From Deltaproteobacteria bacterium (GTDB lineage Bacteria > Desulfobacterota > Binatia > UTPRO1), in NCBI GenBank assembly GCA_029262315.1, contig JAJCZP010000132.1, forward strand, positions 1 through 46,939: DNA of 46,939 bases, written 5' to 3'. A program made the translations under genes and the position numbers. Under the pieces are notes generated by a model. The model ran no database searches, was not told the origin of the DNA, and saw only the letters and a list, made by a program, of their open reading frames with translations. Below, piece by piece: positions 33,480 through 43,310 of this stretch. Within the stretch, counting starts at the first letter, position 1; every line of letters starts with the position of its first letter.

Positions 33480-36400
33480 CTACAAACAGCCGGCGCTGGG
33501 GAAGACCACAGGTGGGTCCTGCAAACCCACCATCTGACTCACGCGCGGCATGGCCACGGCGAGCATCTCCTCGCTCAGGCATTGCGCTTGGGAGCGCATC
33601 GCGTCTTCGTACTTGGCGAGTGTATCCAATGTGACCCCGGCACCAGTGTCGAGCGCTTCGACGTTGAGAGCGAACTGGGGACGTACGGCGGCGGCGTAGT
33701 CTAGGGCGCCACACTTTCCGTCGATGCTGGCAGCCAGCTTGGCCCGTGCCTTGAGAATCTTCTCCTGCTCCTTGTCACATGTCCGATCGGCCTTCGTGAG
33801 ACAGGAGGCATCGCCTGGCTTGGTCTGAACGCACTTGTAGAGCTTGTCGAGACACTTGCCCTGGCCCTTCAGCTCGGCAACATCGAGTTTCAGGCCGGCC
33901 TTCGCGACCGCGTCCTGACACTTCCGCACGAGCTTGCCGAGGCCGGTCGGCTCGCCGACATCCTCGCCGGACCCACCGTGGGCACCAAGGCAGCTGAATC
34001 GATCGATGTCGGGTTGCGGCACGCCCGCCTGCGCCATCAACTCCTTGGCCCGTGGGGTATGGCGCTCGAAGAGGGTCTCGGCCTGGCACTGATACGAAGC
34101 GGCAACGCACGCAGCCACGTCATCCACGGTCTCGCCGACCGCACCCAGCTGACATTCCACCTCGAGCGATTCGTACCCGAGGCCGGCCTCGCTGCGTAGA
34201 TTCTCGCCACCGATATCGCCGCACCGCTTCGCGATCTTCTGAATCAGTGCCGCCTCTTCCTTGCTGATTTTGGCGAACTCCTTCGCGCACCGGGCACCGG
34301 CCTTGACGAGACAGTCGTCACGCTTCTCGTCGACCTTCGTCTGGATGCACTTGAAGGCGCCGCCCGTGCACTTGCCGAGACTCTTGAGCGTCTTCTCGAG
34401 GAACTTGAGCGCGCGCTTGTTGATCTCGGCCTGACACTTCGTCGCCGCCTTCGCGGTCTTCTGATCGAGGAGGTGCAGGAACGCATCCGGGGTCGCGGTC
34501 GGGGTCGGCGTCACGCCCGTCGGACTCGGTGTCACCGTGGGACTCGTGGTCGGGGTCGCGGTCACCGAGGGATTCGGCGTCGCCGTCGCGGTCGGCGTGG
34601 CCACGGGAGTGAGACTGGGCGTCGGTGTCGTCGTGACCGTTGCGGTCGGAGTGCCTGTCGCGGTTGAGGTCGGCACCGGAGTAGCCGTCGGGGTCACGCC
34701 CGTGGCGGTGGGCGTAACTGTGGCGGTAGCGGTGACGGTCGGCGTGGGTGTTGCGGTTGCACTGGTGGCCGTGGGGGTGGTCGTGAGCGTCGCGGTGACG
34801 GTTGGCGTCGGCGTAACCGTCGGCGTGGCCGTAACGGTCGGCGTCGCCGCGGCAGCGGTCACCGTGGCGGTAGCAGTGGCGGTGATCGTCGGCGTGGCGG
34901 TGACAGTCACCGTCGGTGTCCCACCGGCTCCCGGTGTCGGCGTGCGACTCGGGAACGGGGTAATCGTGGGTGTAACCGTGACCGTCGGTAGCGCGGTGAT
35001 GGTCGCAGTCGGCGTGGCCGTCACGGTCGCCGTCGGCGTGGGCGTCGCGGTCGGACAGAGGAACGTGCGACAGTCCGTACTGCAACATCCGCCACCACCA
35101 CCGCCATCGTCGCAGACCTCGCCTGGTTGCACGACGCTGTCGCCACAGACCGGACAGGCCGGAAAATCCGGATCGTCGACGACGGTGTTGTCGGTGAGTA
35201 TGGGATCGAACGTGACGTTGTTGCCGATGACGGGGCCGAAGCCAGCGAGATGCGTCGCCGTTGTCGTCCCAGGGGAACGCGCGAATACGCGCACACCCGT
35301 CTCGAACTCGGTCGCCCGCCGGGATGCGAACTCTATTTGCGCCCCACCGGGGCTGACGCCGCCGTCACCATCGATTTTCACGTCCTCCTCGATCACAATA
35401 CCGCAGCCGGCGAATACGACGTCGTGCGACGTCGTATCGTTGGCACCCGACGCCGCGAGCACGTTGCGGCGCACGATTACGTTCCCAAGAGCGCCCTCGT
35501 CGGACGCCAGGCCCGCGGCGACGTCGACCTCGCCTCCCGACGCCTCGTTCGATGTTCCTTCCACAGAAACGACGCCATCGAGGACGGCGGTCCGACCGGC
35601 ATCGACCGTCATCGCGCCGCCCGCACTCTTCCCGTTGGCGGTGATGGTTCCGTTCAGCGTGAAGTCACGTCCCGACGCGAACTCGAGGAACGCGCCGTCG
35701 CCGCCCAGGCTACCGCTCGTGCCGACGATCTGACCGTCGATGATGATGTCGCCATCGAGAGGGCCGATCGTGCCGGCATCGTCATCACCACTGTCGAGCG
35801 ACACGACCCCCGCCGACCCTTCGAAGCCTGTGCCGGCGTTCAGCCGAAGAACCGCGCTCGATCCGATCTGAATGGTCCCCTGTGCCCGCGCGTCGAAGAT
35901 GCCGCCGTCGCCACCAAACTGATCGAAGGCGCTCCCGCTCATCAACACGTTGGCGTCGATGAGGATGTTGCCTCCCACCTTGGTACCGCCGACGGAGTCC
36001 TGGCCAGCCTCGAGCAGGACCATTCCTCCATCACCGCCGCCCGCCTTACCTTCGACACTGATCTTTCTCGTAATAGTGATGTCGTCGCCCGCCTGGGCAA
36101 CGAACTCCGCACCGCCGAGACCGCCCCCGTCGAGGATCACGGGCTGCGAAACCACGATGTCCTTGGCCGCGGCCAGGGTCGCCTGCCCGCCCTCGCCCTG
36201 CTGCTGAGCGTCGAGCAACATCTCGCCGTCGATGATGATGCTGCCGGAAGCGCTGAGGGCGGTGAACTCACCACCGTCCGCGTCACCGTCCGTAGACGAG
36301 CCCTCGCCGTTGCCGCGAATATCGTTTCCGTTCCCCATGATGTGAATGTCGTCGACAGCCGTCAGGATGATCTCCCCGGCGGGGTCACCGTTCACATCGA

Positions 36401-36833
36401 GGAGCCCATTGGTCGCGACGGTGATGGCACCAGCACTATCGATCTGGATCAACCCGCCCTGACTCTTCTTGCCGTCCACTTTCACGAAGTCGCCGTTTGC
36501 GCGGAGGCCACGCGAGATCGTGACATCGTCGGCGTTCGTAATGATGATGAAGTGCTTGCCGTTCATCTCGATCGTCTTGTTGATCTCGACATCACGCCCG
36601 CCAGCGTCGAACTCGCACCCGCCGTCCTTCACATCGATGTCTTCGCTCAGCACGACAGTCGCCGGCGTACAGGGCCCGACGGCGCACAGCACCTGAGCCG
36701 TCGCCTCGAGCGGGGTCAGGCCGACGCAGCTGCGCAGGGTCGCGGCCGCGGCAGGACGTGCAGCCCCCGCCACGCATAGCGCGACACCGACCGTGGCCAG
36801 GACGCTGAGTCCGAGATGTCTCGTTGTGCTCAT
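33480..36833 (-). CDS. Large secreted beta-solenoid / Thr-Pro / Cys-rich modular protein
   Basis: A 1,117-residue exported protein. A signal peptide (1-30, ending RPAAA) is followed by a Gly/Asp/Val-rich right-handed beta-solenoid (about 60-560, repeats like [13 protein letters not shown] and [15 protein letters not shown]). Residues 562-590 are a Myxococcota-type Cys repeat ([16 protein letters not shown]...CCSTDC). A 190-residue Thr/Pro/Val/Ala linker (about 594-782) leads to a Cys/Lys-rich helical domain (783-1117) containing two copies of one module: KCQAEI...KCIQTK...CLVKA..CAKE..KI...KRCG and KCQDAV...KCVQTK...[16 protein letters not shown]...KCG. An in-frame ATG 21 codons upstream would put a polar stretch before the signal, so I reject it. 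A surface-displayed adhesin or matrix protein is inferred. Confidence 0.85.
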   Translation of the reverse strand: MSTTRHLGLSVLATVGVALCVAGAARPAAAATLRSCVGLTPLEATAQVLCAVGPCTPATVVLSEDIDVKDGGCEFDAGGRDVEINKTIEMNGKHFIIITNADDVTISRGLRANGDFVKVDGKKSQGGLIQIDSAGAITVATNGLLDVNGDPAGEIILTAVDDIHIMGNGNDIRGNGEGSSTDGDADGGEFTALSASGSIIIDGEMLLDAQQQGEGGQATLAAAKDIVVSQPVILDGGGLGGAEFVAQAGDDITITRKISVEGKAGGGDGGMVLLEAGQDSVGGTKVGGNILIDANVLMSGSAFDQFGGDGGIFDARAQGTIQIGSSAVLRLNAGTGFEGSAGVVSLDSGDDDAGTIGPLDGDIIIDGQIVGTSGSLGGDGAFLEFASGRDFTLNGTITANGKSAGGAMTVDAGRTAVLDGVVSVEGTSNEASGGEVDVAAGLASDEGALGNVIVRRNVLAASGANDTTSHDVVFAGCGIVIEEDVKIDGDGGVSPGGAQIEFASRRATEFETGVRVFARSPGTTTATHLAGFGPVIGNNVTFDPILTDNTVVDDPDFPACPVCGDSVVQPGEVCDDGGGGGGCCSTDCRTFLCPTATPTPTATVTATPTATITALPTVTVTPTITPFPSRTPTPGAGGTPTVTVTATPTITATATATVTAAAATPTVTATPTVTPTPTVTATLTTTPTATSATATPTPTVTATATVTPTATGVTPTATPVPTSTATGTPTATVTTTPTPSLTPVATPTATATPNPSVTATPTTSPTVTPSPTGVTPTPTATPDAFLHLLDQKTAKAATKCQAEINKRALKFLEKTLKSLGKCTGGAFKCIQTKVDEKRDDCLVKAGARCAKEFAKISKEEAALIQKIAKRCGDIGGENLRSEAGLGYESLEVECQLGAVGETVDDVAACVAASYQCQAETLFERHTPRAKELMAQAGVPQPDIDRFSCLGAHGGSGEDVGEPTGLGKLVRKCQDAVAKAGLKLDVAELKGQGKCLDKLYKCVQTKPGDASCLTKADRTCDKEQEKILKARAKLAASIDGKCGALDYAAAVRPQFALNVEALDTGAGVTLDTLAKYEDAMRSQAQCLSEEMLAVAMPRVSQMVGLQDPPVVFPSAGCL
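34490..35060. repeat. Degenerate Thr/Pro-coding repeat tract
   Basis: About 570 bases of GGTCGGCGT/GGCGGTGAC-like short repeats encode [11 protein letters not shown]-type residues on the minus strand. The repeats are diverged, unlike the near-perfect 24-bp array at 9291-9404. On the plus strand the same DNA gives a long open Val/Gly frame, which is an artefact. Confidence 0.85.
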
Positions 36834-36982
36834 GTTGTTCTCGTTTGGAACGACCGTGATTGCCGGATGCACCCGCCTGCCGCTCTTCCTAGCCATTCTC
36901 AGCCAGCTCAGGGATGCGACAGAACCGAGTGAACCCTTGGAGGAGGTAAGACGCGCAGGGAGACTCCGATCCGTGCAGGATC

Positions 36983-37012
36983 AAAATACCGAACTGCGAA
37001 GAAGGGTGTCAA
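36983..37012 (-). promoter_or_regulatory. Sigma-70-type promoter for the large secreted protein
   Basis: On the minus strand TTGACA (37012-37007), an 18-base spacer and TATTTT (36988-36983) make a good promoter about 150 bases before the ATG at 36833. The surrounding 290-base divergent gap is A/T-richer than the genes. Confidence 0.55.
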
Positions 37013-37123
37013 CGTACATTCGAACACATACGCGAAATGACACACGATTGTTCAGGCACGTGTAAAGGTGCTAACAGCTGACGCCTGTTTCTCGGGTCCC
37101 GTAAGGAGGGGAGAGCCAGCCCT

Positions 37124-38230
37124 ATGGCAAAGCGCAGCGCGTTACTCGATCGACCGCGCATCGATCCGACACCGATCACCGGCGCACTGTCCGTGCAGGA
37201 GCTCATCGACGGCACCTTCCTCGCCTACAATGGCGCGCGTCTCCGGGAAGCCTGCCAGGTGTTCAGCCGGAAGATGCTGGACGACGACGTCACGATCGGC
37301 ATGAGCCTGACCGGCGCGCTGACGCCCGCAGGCCTCGGCGTCGCCGCCATCATCCCGCTGATGGAAGCGGGCTTCATCGACTGGATCTGCTCGACCGGCG
37401 CGAACCTGTATCACGACGCGCACTATGGGCTCGATCTTCCGATGCTCCAGGGCACCCACGACGCCGACGACGTCAAGCTGAAAGACGAGGGCGTCGTCCG
37501 GATCTACGACATCTTCTTCGACTACGACGTGCTCCTGAAGACCGACGGCTTCTTCAAGCAGATGATCACGGCGCCAGAATTCCAGAAGTCGATGGGCACT
37601 GCGGAGTTCCACTACCTCGCGGGCGGATACGTCAAAGCGCGGGAGCAGGCACTTGGGATCGGGCGGCGCTCCATCCTCTCGACCGCCCACGATCTCGGGG
37701 TACCGATCTACACCTCGTCGCCCGGGGACAGCTCCATCGGCTTGAACGTGGCCGCGATGTCGCTCCTGGGCAACAAGCTCGTCTTCGACCCCTCGATCGA
37801 CGTCAACGAGACGACCGCCCTCGTCTACGACGCAAAACACTCCGATCGCCGGAGCGGGGTACTGATACTCGGCGGGGGGTCCCCCAAGAATTTCGTCCTC
37901 CAAACCGAGCCCCAGATCCAAGAAGTCATGGGCTTGGAGGAGAAGGGGCACGATTTCTACCTCCAATTCACCGATGCGCGGCCCGACACCGGGGGTCTCT
38001 CGGGCGCCACCCCCGGAGAAGCCGTTTCGTGGGGAAAGGTTGACCCTGAGAAGCTGCCCGATACTATCGTGTGCTATGTGGACACGACCGTGGCCCTGCC
38101 GCTCCTCACAGCATACGCGCTCGCGACCAGGGGTCCCCGGAAGCAGAGAAGGCTGTACGATCAACGGGAGGACCTGGTGAAGCAGCTCGCACGAGAGTTC
38201 CAACGTACGGGAGGGCTCCGGACCTCCTGA
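37124..38230 (+). CDS. Deoxyhypusine synthase-like protein (possible homospermidine synthase)
   Basis: A 368-residue NAD-dependent enzyme of the deoxyhypusine synthase family. The active-site segment [14 protein letters not shown] carries Lys305, equivalent to the catalytic Lys of eukaryotic DHS (SGARPDEAVSWGKI). Earlier segments TLAYNG-like ([13 protein letters not shown]), [13 protein letters not shown] and [15 protein letters not shown] are also conserved. Archaea and eukaryotes use DHS to modify eIF5A; bacteria lack that target, and some bacterial homologues make homospermidine instead. The role here is therefore probably polyamine synthesis, by inference. AAGGAGGGG lies 12 bases before the ATG. 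The next gene begins 10 bases later. Confidence 0.93.
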   Translation: MAKRSALLDRPRIDPTPITGALSVQELIDGTFLAYNGARLREACQVFSRKMLDDDVTIGMSLTGALTPAGLGVAAIIPLMEAGFIDWICSTGANLYHDAHYGLDLPMLQGTHDADDVKLKDEGVVRIYDIFFDYDVLLKTDGFFKQMITAPEFQKSMGTAEFHYLAGGYVKAREQALGIGRRSILSTAHDLGVPIYTSSPGDSSIGLNVAAMSLLGNKLVFDPSIDVNETTALVYDAKHSDRRSGVLILGGGSPKNFVLQTEPQIQEVMGLEEKGHDFYLQFTDARPDTGGLSGATPGEAVSWGKVDPEKLPDTIVCYVDTTVALPLLTAYALATRGPRKQRRLYDQREDLVKQLAREFQRTGGLRTS

Positions 38231-38240
38231 GCAAACTGTG

Positions 38241-39032
38241 ATGCAACGCGAGCTGGAAACAGCGCGTGAGGCCGCCCGCGGCGCGGGCGAGTTGCTGATG
38301 CGGCACTACGGGGGCGAGGTTAAAGTCGCCGAGAACAGCATCGACGACCCGGGTGCGGAGGCTGATCTCGCGAGCAACGAGTTCCTGCGGTCGAAGATCG
38401 TCGCGGCGTTCCCCGACGATGGCTGGCTGTCAGAGGAGAGTTCCGACTCGCCCGAGCGCCTGGACAAGAAACGCGTCTGGATCGTCGACCCGCTCGACGG
38501 CACGAACGAATTCATCGCCAAGGTTCCGGAGTTCTGCGTCTGCATCGCCCTCGTCGAGGATGGCCTGCCGCAGATCGCTGTCGAGTATAATCCGGTGACC
38601 AACGAACTGTTCCACGCCATACGGGGCAGCGGGGCCTTCCTGAACGACGCCGCCATCCACGTCAGCGACCAGGCAGAGCTTCGCCATGCGCGCGTGCTCG
38701 CCAGTCGCAGCGAGGAAGAACGTGGCGAGTGGGATCCCTATCAGCCCATGATGAAAGTCGAGCTCACCGGCAGCGTGGCGTACAAGTTCGCGCGCATCGC
38801 CGCTGGACACGCCGATGCGACGTTCACGCTGACGCCGAAAAACGAGTGGGACGTCTGCGCCGGCACATTGCTGGTCACCGAGGCCGGCGGGATGGTGACC
38901 GAGCCGGGTGGCCGAAAGATTCGATTCAACAATGAGGCCACACTCATCGAAGACGGCCTGATCGCCTCCAACGGCGTGCTGCACCGATCGATCCTGAACA
39001 CGATCAAGGCAACGCGCGCGTCGATGGAATAG
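38241..39032 (+). CDS. Inositol monophosphatase / CysQ-like phosphatase
   Basis: A 263-residue Mg-dependent, Li-sensitive-type sugar or nucleotide phosphatase. Metal-binding motifs are LSEES (Glu65/66), WIVDPLDGTNEFI (Asp83, Asp86, Gly87, Thr88) and NEWDVCAGTLLVTEAGG. The NEFI after DGT resembles the 3',5'-bisphosphate nucleotidase CysQ more than classical SuhB, but substrate cannot be fixed. Start: ATG 38241, directly after a GTG that is an alternative. It is likely co-transcribed with the deoxyhypusine-synthase-like gene and converges with the phosphodiesterase gene, 11 bases apart. Confidence 0.92.
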   Translation: MQRELETAREAARGAGELLMRHYGGEVKVAENSIDDPGAEADLASNEFLRSKIVAAFPDDGWLSEESSDSPERLDKKRVWIVDPLDGTNEFIAKVPEFCVCIALVEDGLPQIAVEYNPVTNELFHAIRGSGAFLNDAAIHVSDQAELRHARVLASRSEEERGEWDPYQPMMKVELTGSVAYKFARIAAGHADATFTLTPKNEWDVCAGTLLVTEAGGMVTEPGGRKIRFNNEATLIEDGLIASNGVLHRSILNTIKATRASME

Positions 39033-39039
39033 ACGCGCG
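39015..39039. terminator. Inverted repeat between convergent genes, overlapping a stop codon
   Basis: CGCGCGTC (39015-39022) pairs perfectly with GACGCGCG (39032-39039) across a 9-base loop that holds the phosphatase stop codon. It could end transcription from both sides; there is no T-run. Confidence 0.4.
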
Positions 39040-39043
39040 GCCG

Positions 39044-39838
39044 CTAGGACGTCGCCCGCGCGTCGAAGAGATCGCGCGCGCGGCCGGGAAAATCGGTCAC
39101 GATCCCGTCGCAGCCGAGCGCGAGGAGCCGCGCCATCTCGACCGGATCGTTGATGGTCCACACGTGCACTTCAGCGCCACAGGCGTGCGCCGCGGCGACG
39201 CTGGCCTCGGTCACCAGCTCGATTTCCCCGAAGCGTGGCGGAATCTGTAGTGCAACCGTCGCCGTGGGCAGCGTCGGAGTTGCTCCGCGCTCGAGCGCGT
39301 AGTGGAACTCGGCGACCTCGCCGGCGGCGAGGCTGGTAGGAAGATCGGGCGCCGCCTGCCGGATCATCGTCATGATCGTGTCGTGCTCGGCGGCAAGCAC
39401 GACCGTCGCCGGAGCATCGCGGGCGATGCGGACCACAGCATCGACGAGCGGCGGCTCCTCCTGCTTGATCTCGATATTCAGGGGCATATCGGGCAATGAC
39501 CGCACGAGATCAACCAGCCTCGGAACGGTCACCCCCTGCCCCCGGTACGGATACGACCGACCACCATCCACCGTGAAGTTGAACCCGGCGTCATGGCGCC
39601 GCACCTCGTCCCAGGTGAGTTGGTTGATCGGACCTGTAGCGTCGGTGGTCCGATCGATGGTGGCGTCGTGTATGACCACGACCTCGCCGTCGACCGTCGC
39701 GTGCACAACGAGCTCCAGAACGTGCGCGCCCTCCGCCCGCGCGCGATGAAACGACACGAGCGTGTTCTCAGGCGCGAGCCCCGCAGCTCCCCGATGGCCG
39801 ATCACCCGCGGCGTCGATCCCTCGAAGCCCCGCGGCAC
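39044..39838 (-). CDS. Glycerophosphodiester phosphodiesterase family protein
   Basis: A 264-residue TIM-barrel GDPD, which splits glycerophosphodiesters to sn-glycerol-3-phosphate and an alcohol. The catalytic HRG (His15) and His57 in VVIHD are present, as are APENT (Glu24, Asn25) and a metal-type Glu in LNIEIK. However, the family's ExD metal pair (E-L-D-V) reads E-L-V-V here: the Asp expected at 44 is Val (codon GTT at 39709-39707). Activity may be altered, or it may be a one-base sequence error. It starts at GTG five bases after the M23 peptidase stop, so the two are coupled. No signal peptide. Confidence 0.92.
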   Translation of the reverse strand: MPRGFEGSTPRVIGHRGAAGLAPENTLVSFHRARAEGAHVLELVVHATVDGEVVVIHDATIDRTTDATGPINQLTWDEVRRHDAGFNFTVDGGRSYPYRGQGVTVPRLVDLVRSLPDMPLNIEIKQEEPPLVDAVVRIARDAPATVVLAAEHDTIMTMIRQAAPDLPTSLAAGEVAEFHYALERGATPTLPTATVALQIPPRFGEIELVTEASVAAAHACGAEVHVWTINDPVEMARLLALGCDGIVTDFPGRARDLFDARATS

Positions 39839-39843
39839 GGCCG

Positions 39844-41211
39844 TCAGTTCGCGTACGAGGCCAGGTCCGAGCGAATCAGGTCTCTGACCGACCGCGGCGC
39901 CAGCGCCACGGCCTGCAGATCAATCGGCGCCTTCAGCTGCGCCAGGCGGGCCGTCACTTCATTGCGAACCCGCGCGAAGCGCGCGTGCCGCTCGCCCGAC
40001 AACTGCTCGTCGGCGAGTCCCCCCATCGAGAACGGGTTCATGTAGTGACCGTTCTTGAACATCATGTAGTGCAGGTGCGGTCCCGTCGCCATGCCCGTGC
40101 GCCCAACGTAGCCGATCACCTGGCCCTTCCGTACCGTGGATCCCACGCGAATCCCGCGCGCCATGGCCCGAAGATGCGAGTACGACGTCTCATACGGATC
40201 CTCGTGCTTGACGCCAACCTGCCGTCCGTACTGGCCGTTCCAGCCAGCAAAGGTCACGACACCTTCCGCGGCCGCACGCACCGGGGTTCCACTTGGCGCC
40301 GAGAAGTCGATGCCGCGGTGCGGACGCCGCCGCTTGAGGACGGGATGCAGACGCGATCCGGTGAAGCCAGAGCTGACCCTGCGAAACGCCACTGGATAGC
40401 GAAGAAACGGCCTGCCGAGTGCACGGCCGTCGAGGTCGTAATACTCGGGATCGCCGTGTTCGTCCTCGAAACGCACCGCCGTCAACGTGCGCCCGCGGGC
40501 ACTGAACTCCGCCGCCAGAAGCTCTCCCGGACGGGTCGCGCCGTCCTCCCCCCGCACTTCCGAATAGAGCAAGCGAAACTCGTCGCCAGCGGATGCGTCG
40601 CTCTCCAGGTCGATTCCCCACCCGAACACGTCGGCAAGCTGCGTCAGCACCTTGACCGGCATGCCGACCGACGTCGCCGAGGTCGCGAGGCTCGATTGCA
40701 CCCGACCCATCGTGCCGCGAACAGCAGCGAGTCTCGGCATCGCCTTCAGCCGGGCACGAATCTGGCCGTGCAGCAGCCGCAGACTCAGCATCGAATAGCC
40801 GTCGATCTCGTACTCGCAATGGGTCAACCGACCGCGGCCTTTGGCGAACGTGAACGAGAGCGCGTGTCCGGCGCGGATCTGGTCGAGATCGTAGGTGTCT
40901 CGCGCGGCGTGGTACCAGGCCATGATCGCCGCCTCGGGCAGACCGTAGCCGCCGAGGATCTCGATGAAGGTCTCCTCTGGTGCCACGAGGTGGTGCACGG
41001 GAACGTCGCCGCCCGATTCGGACCGATCCTGATAGATCGGCGGATCGAGTCGGCGGGTCATCCCCGGAACGCCGTTTTCACGAACCGATCCCGAGGCTAG
41101 CGTCTCTGGAACGAGACACGCCACCAGGCTCAGTGCCATCAGGCACGAAGCGAGTCCTAGCGGACCGAGTGGACTGAGAGTGCGCGCTCTCCGTCCAGGC
41201 AGCCAATGCAA
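39844..41211 (-). CDS. Secreted M23-family metallopeptidase
   Basis: A 455-residue envelope peptidase. With a TTG start at 41211 (AGGGGGG upstream) the protein begins MHWLPGRRARTLSPLG and a hydrophobic signal segment follows (ASCLMALSLVACLVP). Residues about 70-300 hold OapA/LysM-like and spacer domains (HHLVAPEETFIEILGGYGL). The LytM zinc domain has HRGIDFSAPSGTPV (HxxxD) and TGPHLHYMMF (HxH). This architecture matches MepM/NlpD-like endopeptidases that cut peptidoglycan cross-links or activate amidases. An ATG at 41139 would remove the basic n-region. The long frame upstream to 41475 overlaps the previous gene and is not coding. It precedes the phosphodiesterase gene. Confidence 0.9.
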   Translation of the reverse strand: MHWLPGRRARTLSPLGPLGLASCLMALSLVACLVPETLASGSVRENGVPGMTRRLDPPIYQDRSESGGDVPVHHLVAPEETFIEILGGYGLPEAAIMAWYHAARDTYDLDQIRAGHALSFTFAKGRGRLTHCEYEIDGYSMLSLRLLHGQIRARLKAMPRLAAVRGTMGRVQSSLATSATSVGMPVKVLTQLADVFGWGIDLESDASAGDEFRLLYSEVRGEDGATRPGELLAAEFSARGRTLTAVRFEDEHGDPEYYDLDGRALGRPFLRYPVAFRRVSSGFTGSRLHPVLKRRRPHRGIDFSAPSGTPVRAAAEGVVTFAGWNGQYGRQVGVKHEDPYETSYSHLRAMARGIRVGSTVRKGQVIGYVGRTGMATGPHLHYMMFKNGHYMNPFSMGGLADEQLSGERHARFARVRNEVTARLAQLKAPIDLQAVALAPRSVRDLIRSDLASYAN

Positions 41212-41338
41212 GATGAGAAGCCCCCCTGGAAAACGTGAAGTGTCAGGAACCTGCCAAGCGAACCCTATATTGTCAAGAACTTGGGGTCGGTCGGGGCACG
41301 GCCACAGGATATCGTGGTTTTGCGGCCATTTACGACGA

Positions 41339-42757
41339 TCAGCGGGGTCTCCGATTGGGCAGCCACATAGGATCGACGAGGCGAGCAGCGTCCTCGATCC
41401 TGGCCCCTGGCAGATAGCTCCCAGTGACCTCCCATCCGCGGATGAACCGCGACCCCGACTCGGCCGGAAAGACAACCCCGGTCGTGAACACCAGCGCCGC
41501 GGCGGCCGCCGCTCCCGCCGAGACGACGAGCGAGCCTACCCGCAGCGATGTGGGGAGGACGCTCGCTCCACGCGCGAAGAACACGGCAGCGGGTAGGACC
41601 AGCGATAGGAGATATGATCCCTTCACGGCAACCAGGGCTGGCGCGAACCAGGTGATCACCGTCACCGCCACCAGGCCGATCACAGCCATGACGACGACCG
41701 GCGCATCCGGCGAGCGACCACGCTGCCGGACGAGCGCGACCAGCCCGCCGCCGAAGCCCAGCAACATGACCGCGGTCGGAACCAGACCGAGCAGGGTCAG
41801 CACCGGCCCCGCCCACACTCCATCTCGATGAAAGCGCAGCGGCACCCGGTGGGTGAAGGCGTCGTACCAGAGGCTCGCGTAGGTCAAACCCCACACGCTC
41901 TGCATCGATGTGTTCCAGACGCCTGACCGAGGCGGCCCGTCAGGCAGATGAATGATCGACGGCCGAAGCAGGCAGTCGACCGGAACCCACAAGTAGTCGC
42001 CGACGCGCCGCGGGCGGAGCACGTAGGCCTCCTCGATACCGCGCATCGGCTCGAGCGTCCTGGTTACGGGCGTGAGCGTCCCGGTAACCGAAAGGTTCCT
42101 GAGATACACCGGCAAGACGACGAGGAGCCCGCATGCCAGACATACAGCTGCCGACCGGACCAGCCGCCCGTCGACGTCGCGACGGAGAAACGGCACGGCA
42201 CACGCCAAGGCCACGTAGAGGCCCGTGTACTTCGTCGCCAACGCCAACCCCGCGCAGAGGCCAGCCAGGGCCGCCGCACCCAAGGCGCGGGGCGCCGCCT
42301 GCAAGCGGACCAGACTCAGGAGCGCCAGCGTCGCGAAGAACGCCGCCAGAGGTTCGTTGCCGATCATGACCGCGGCCATCTGCGCCACGGGCGTGAAGAA
42401 CACGAGCGCCGCGGCGACGACGGCGATGGCGGGGCTGTAGCCAAGCAAGCGCAGAGCTACGAACGCGACCACCCCACAGCCGAGAATCGCGAACGCCGAG
42501 ATCGCGCGCAGCCCTGTCATGAGTGCACGCGGCCCCTCCGACTCGAGCGCCCGCCACACGCCGGCTGCCAGCAGGTAGTAGGTGGGGGGGTGGAACGTCG
42601 ACCACCCCTCGAGCGGGTGCGGGAGACGCCCCTCATCGGCGATGGTGAGCACATAGGCCGCATGCCCGCCGGCATCGTACGCGGCCAGGGGCGCTACCTC
42701 ACGCGCGTTCCATCCATAGTGGACGGCCGCCAGAACGAGAAGCGCGGCAAATGCCAT
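41339..42757 (-). CDS. GT-C family membrane glycosyltransferase (GT39/ArnT-like)
   Basis: A 472-residue protein with about ten transmembrane helices. The first periplasmic loop contains AAYDAGGHAAYVLTIADEGRLPHPLEGW, where the Asp-x-x-x-His arrangement is the usual catalytic or donor-binding motif of polyprenyl-phosphate-dependent sugar transferases, and the next loop is STFHPPTYYLLAAGVW. The start at 42757 has GGGGGA upstream; a GTG ten codons earlier is the alternative. Sugar and acceptor are unknown. It is divergent from ruvX and precedes the M23 peptidase by 127 bases. It is the second GT-C enzyme in the window, unrelated in detail to the 809-residue one. Confidence 0.85.
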   Translation of the reverse strand: MAFAALLVLAAVHYGWNAREVAPLAAYDAGGHAAYVLTIADEGRLPHPLEGWSTFHPPTYYLLAAGVWRALESEGPRALMTGLRAISAFAILGCGVVAFVALRLLGYSPAIAVVAAALVFFTPVAQMAAVMIGNEPLAAFFATLALLSLVRLQAAPRALGAAALAGLCAGLALATKYTGLYVALACAVPFLRRDVDGRLVRSAAVCLACGLLVVLPVYLRNLSVTGTLTPVTRTLEPMRGIEEAYVLRPRRVGDYLWVPVDCLLRPSIIHLPDGPPRSGVWNTSMQSVWGLTYASLWYDAFTHRVPLRFHRDGVWAGPVLTLLGLVPTAVMLLGFGGGLVALVRQRGRSPDAPVVVMAVIGLVAVTVITWFAPALVAVKGSYLLSLVLPAAVFFARGASVLPTSLRVGSLVVSAGAAAAAALVFTTGVVFPAESGSRFIRGWEVTGSYLPGARIEDAARLVDPMWLPNRRPR

Positions 42758-42872
42758 CCGTCCCCCGGCGATCGCGCGACCCGTCACGCGCCTCGGCTAT
42801 CGGCCACCAGACGCCGGGTCAAGTACACCGAACCGCGTTGCCAGCCCCGAGCCGCGCTGTTAATGACCGGCC

Positions 42873-43310
42873 ATGCGGATCGGCGCACTCGATGTCGGCG
42901 ACCGTCGCATAGGCGTGGCCGTCTCCGACGAGCTCGGCCTGACAGCGCAGGGATTGAGCGTCGTACGGCGCACGAACCTCGAGGCCGACATGCGTGCGCT
43001 GCGGGAGTGCTTCGAGCCCTACACGCCGACGACGATTGTGGTGGGGCTCCCGAGAAACATGAACGGCAGCGAGGGACCACAGGCGGGGAAGGTCAGACGC
43101 TTCGCGACCGATCTCGAGCAATCGCTCGGGCTCCCGCTGGTCTTCTGGGATGAGCGTCTATCCACGGTCGCCGCCGAGCGCGTCCTGATCGAGGGCAACG
43201 TGCGGCGTGCCAAGCGCAAGCATGTGATCGACAAAGTCGCGGCCGTCGTCATACTGCAGGGGTATCTCGACAGCCTCGGCACGACGCTCGGCCCCCCCCA
43301 TCCGAAGTGA
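42873..43310 (+). CDS. ruvX: Pre-16S rRNA nuclease YqgF (RuvX)
   Basis: A 145-residue RNase H-fold nuclease that trims the 5' end of 16S rRNA. The acidic residues are visible in LDVGDRRIGVAVSD, in VVGLPRNMNGSEG (between strands) and in HVIDKVAAVVILQGYLD; WDERLST is also typical. The start ATG at 42873 gives MRIGALDVGDRR. Its stop overlaps the GTG of mltG (GTGA), so the pair is coupled. Confidence 0.96.
   Translation: MRIGALDVGDRRIGVAVSDELGLTAQGLSVVRRTNLEADMRALRECFEPYTPTTIVVGLPRNMNGSEGPQAGKVRRFATDLEQSLGLPLVFWDERLSTVAAERVLIEGNVRRAKRKHVIDKVAAVVILQGYLDSLGTTLGPPHPK

Noticed and set aside
34537-36779. Plus-strand open frames of 398 and 550 codons
   Set aside because: They lie opposite the large secreted protein, whose frame shows signal peptide, solenoid and Cys motifs. 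The plus frames read as Val-Gly repeats or Arg/Asp-rich noise.
41248-41276. Promoter TTGACA upstream of the M23 peptidase
   Set aside because: A perfect -35 box exists at 41276-41271 on the minus strand, but the sequence 17 bases on (CAGGTT) is too poor a -10 box to call.
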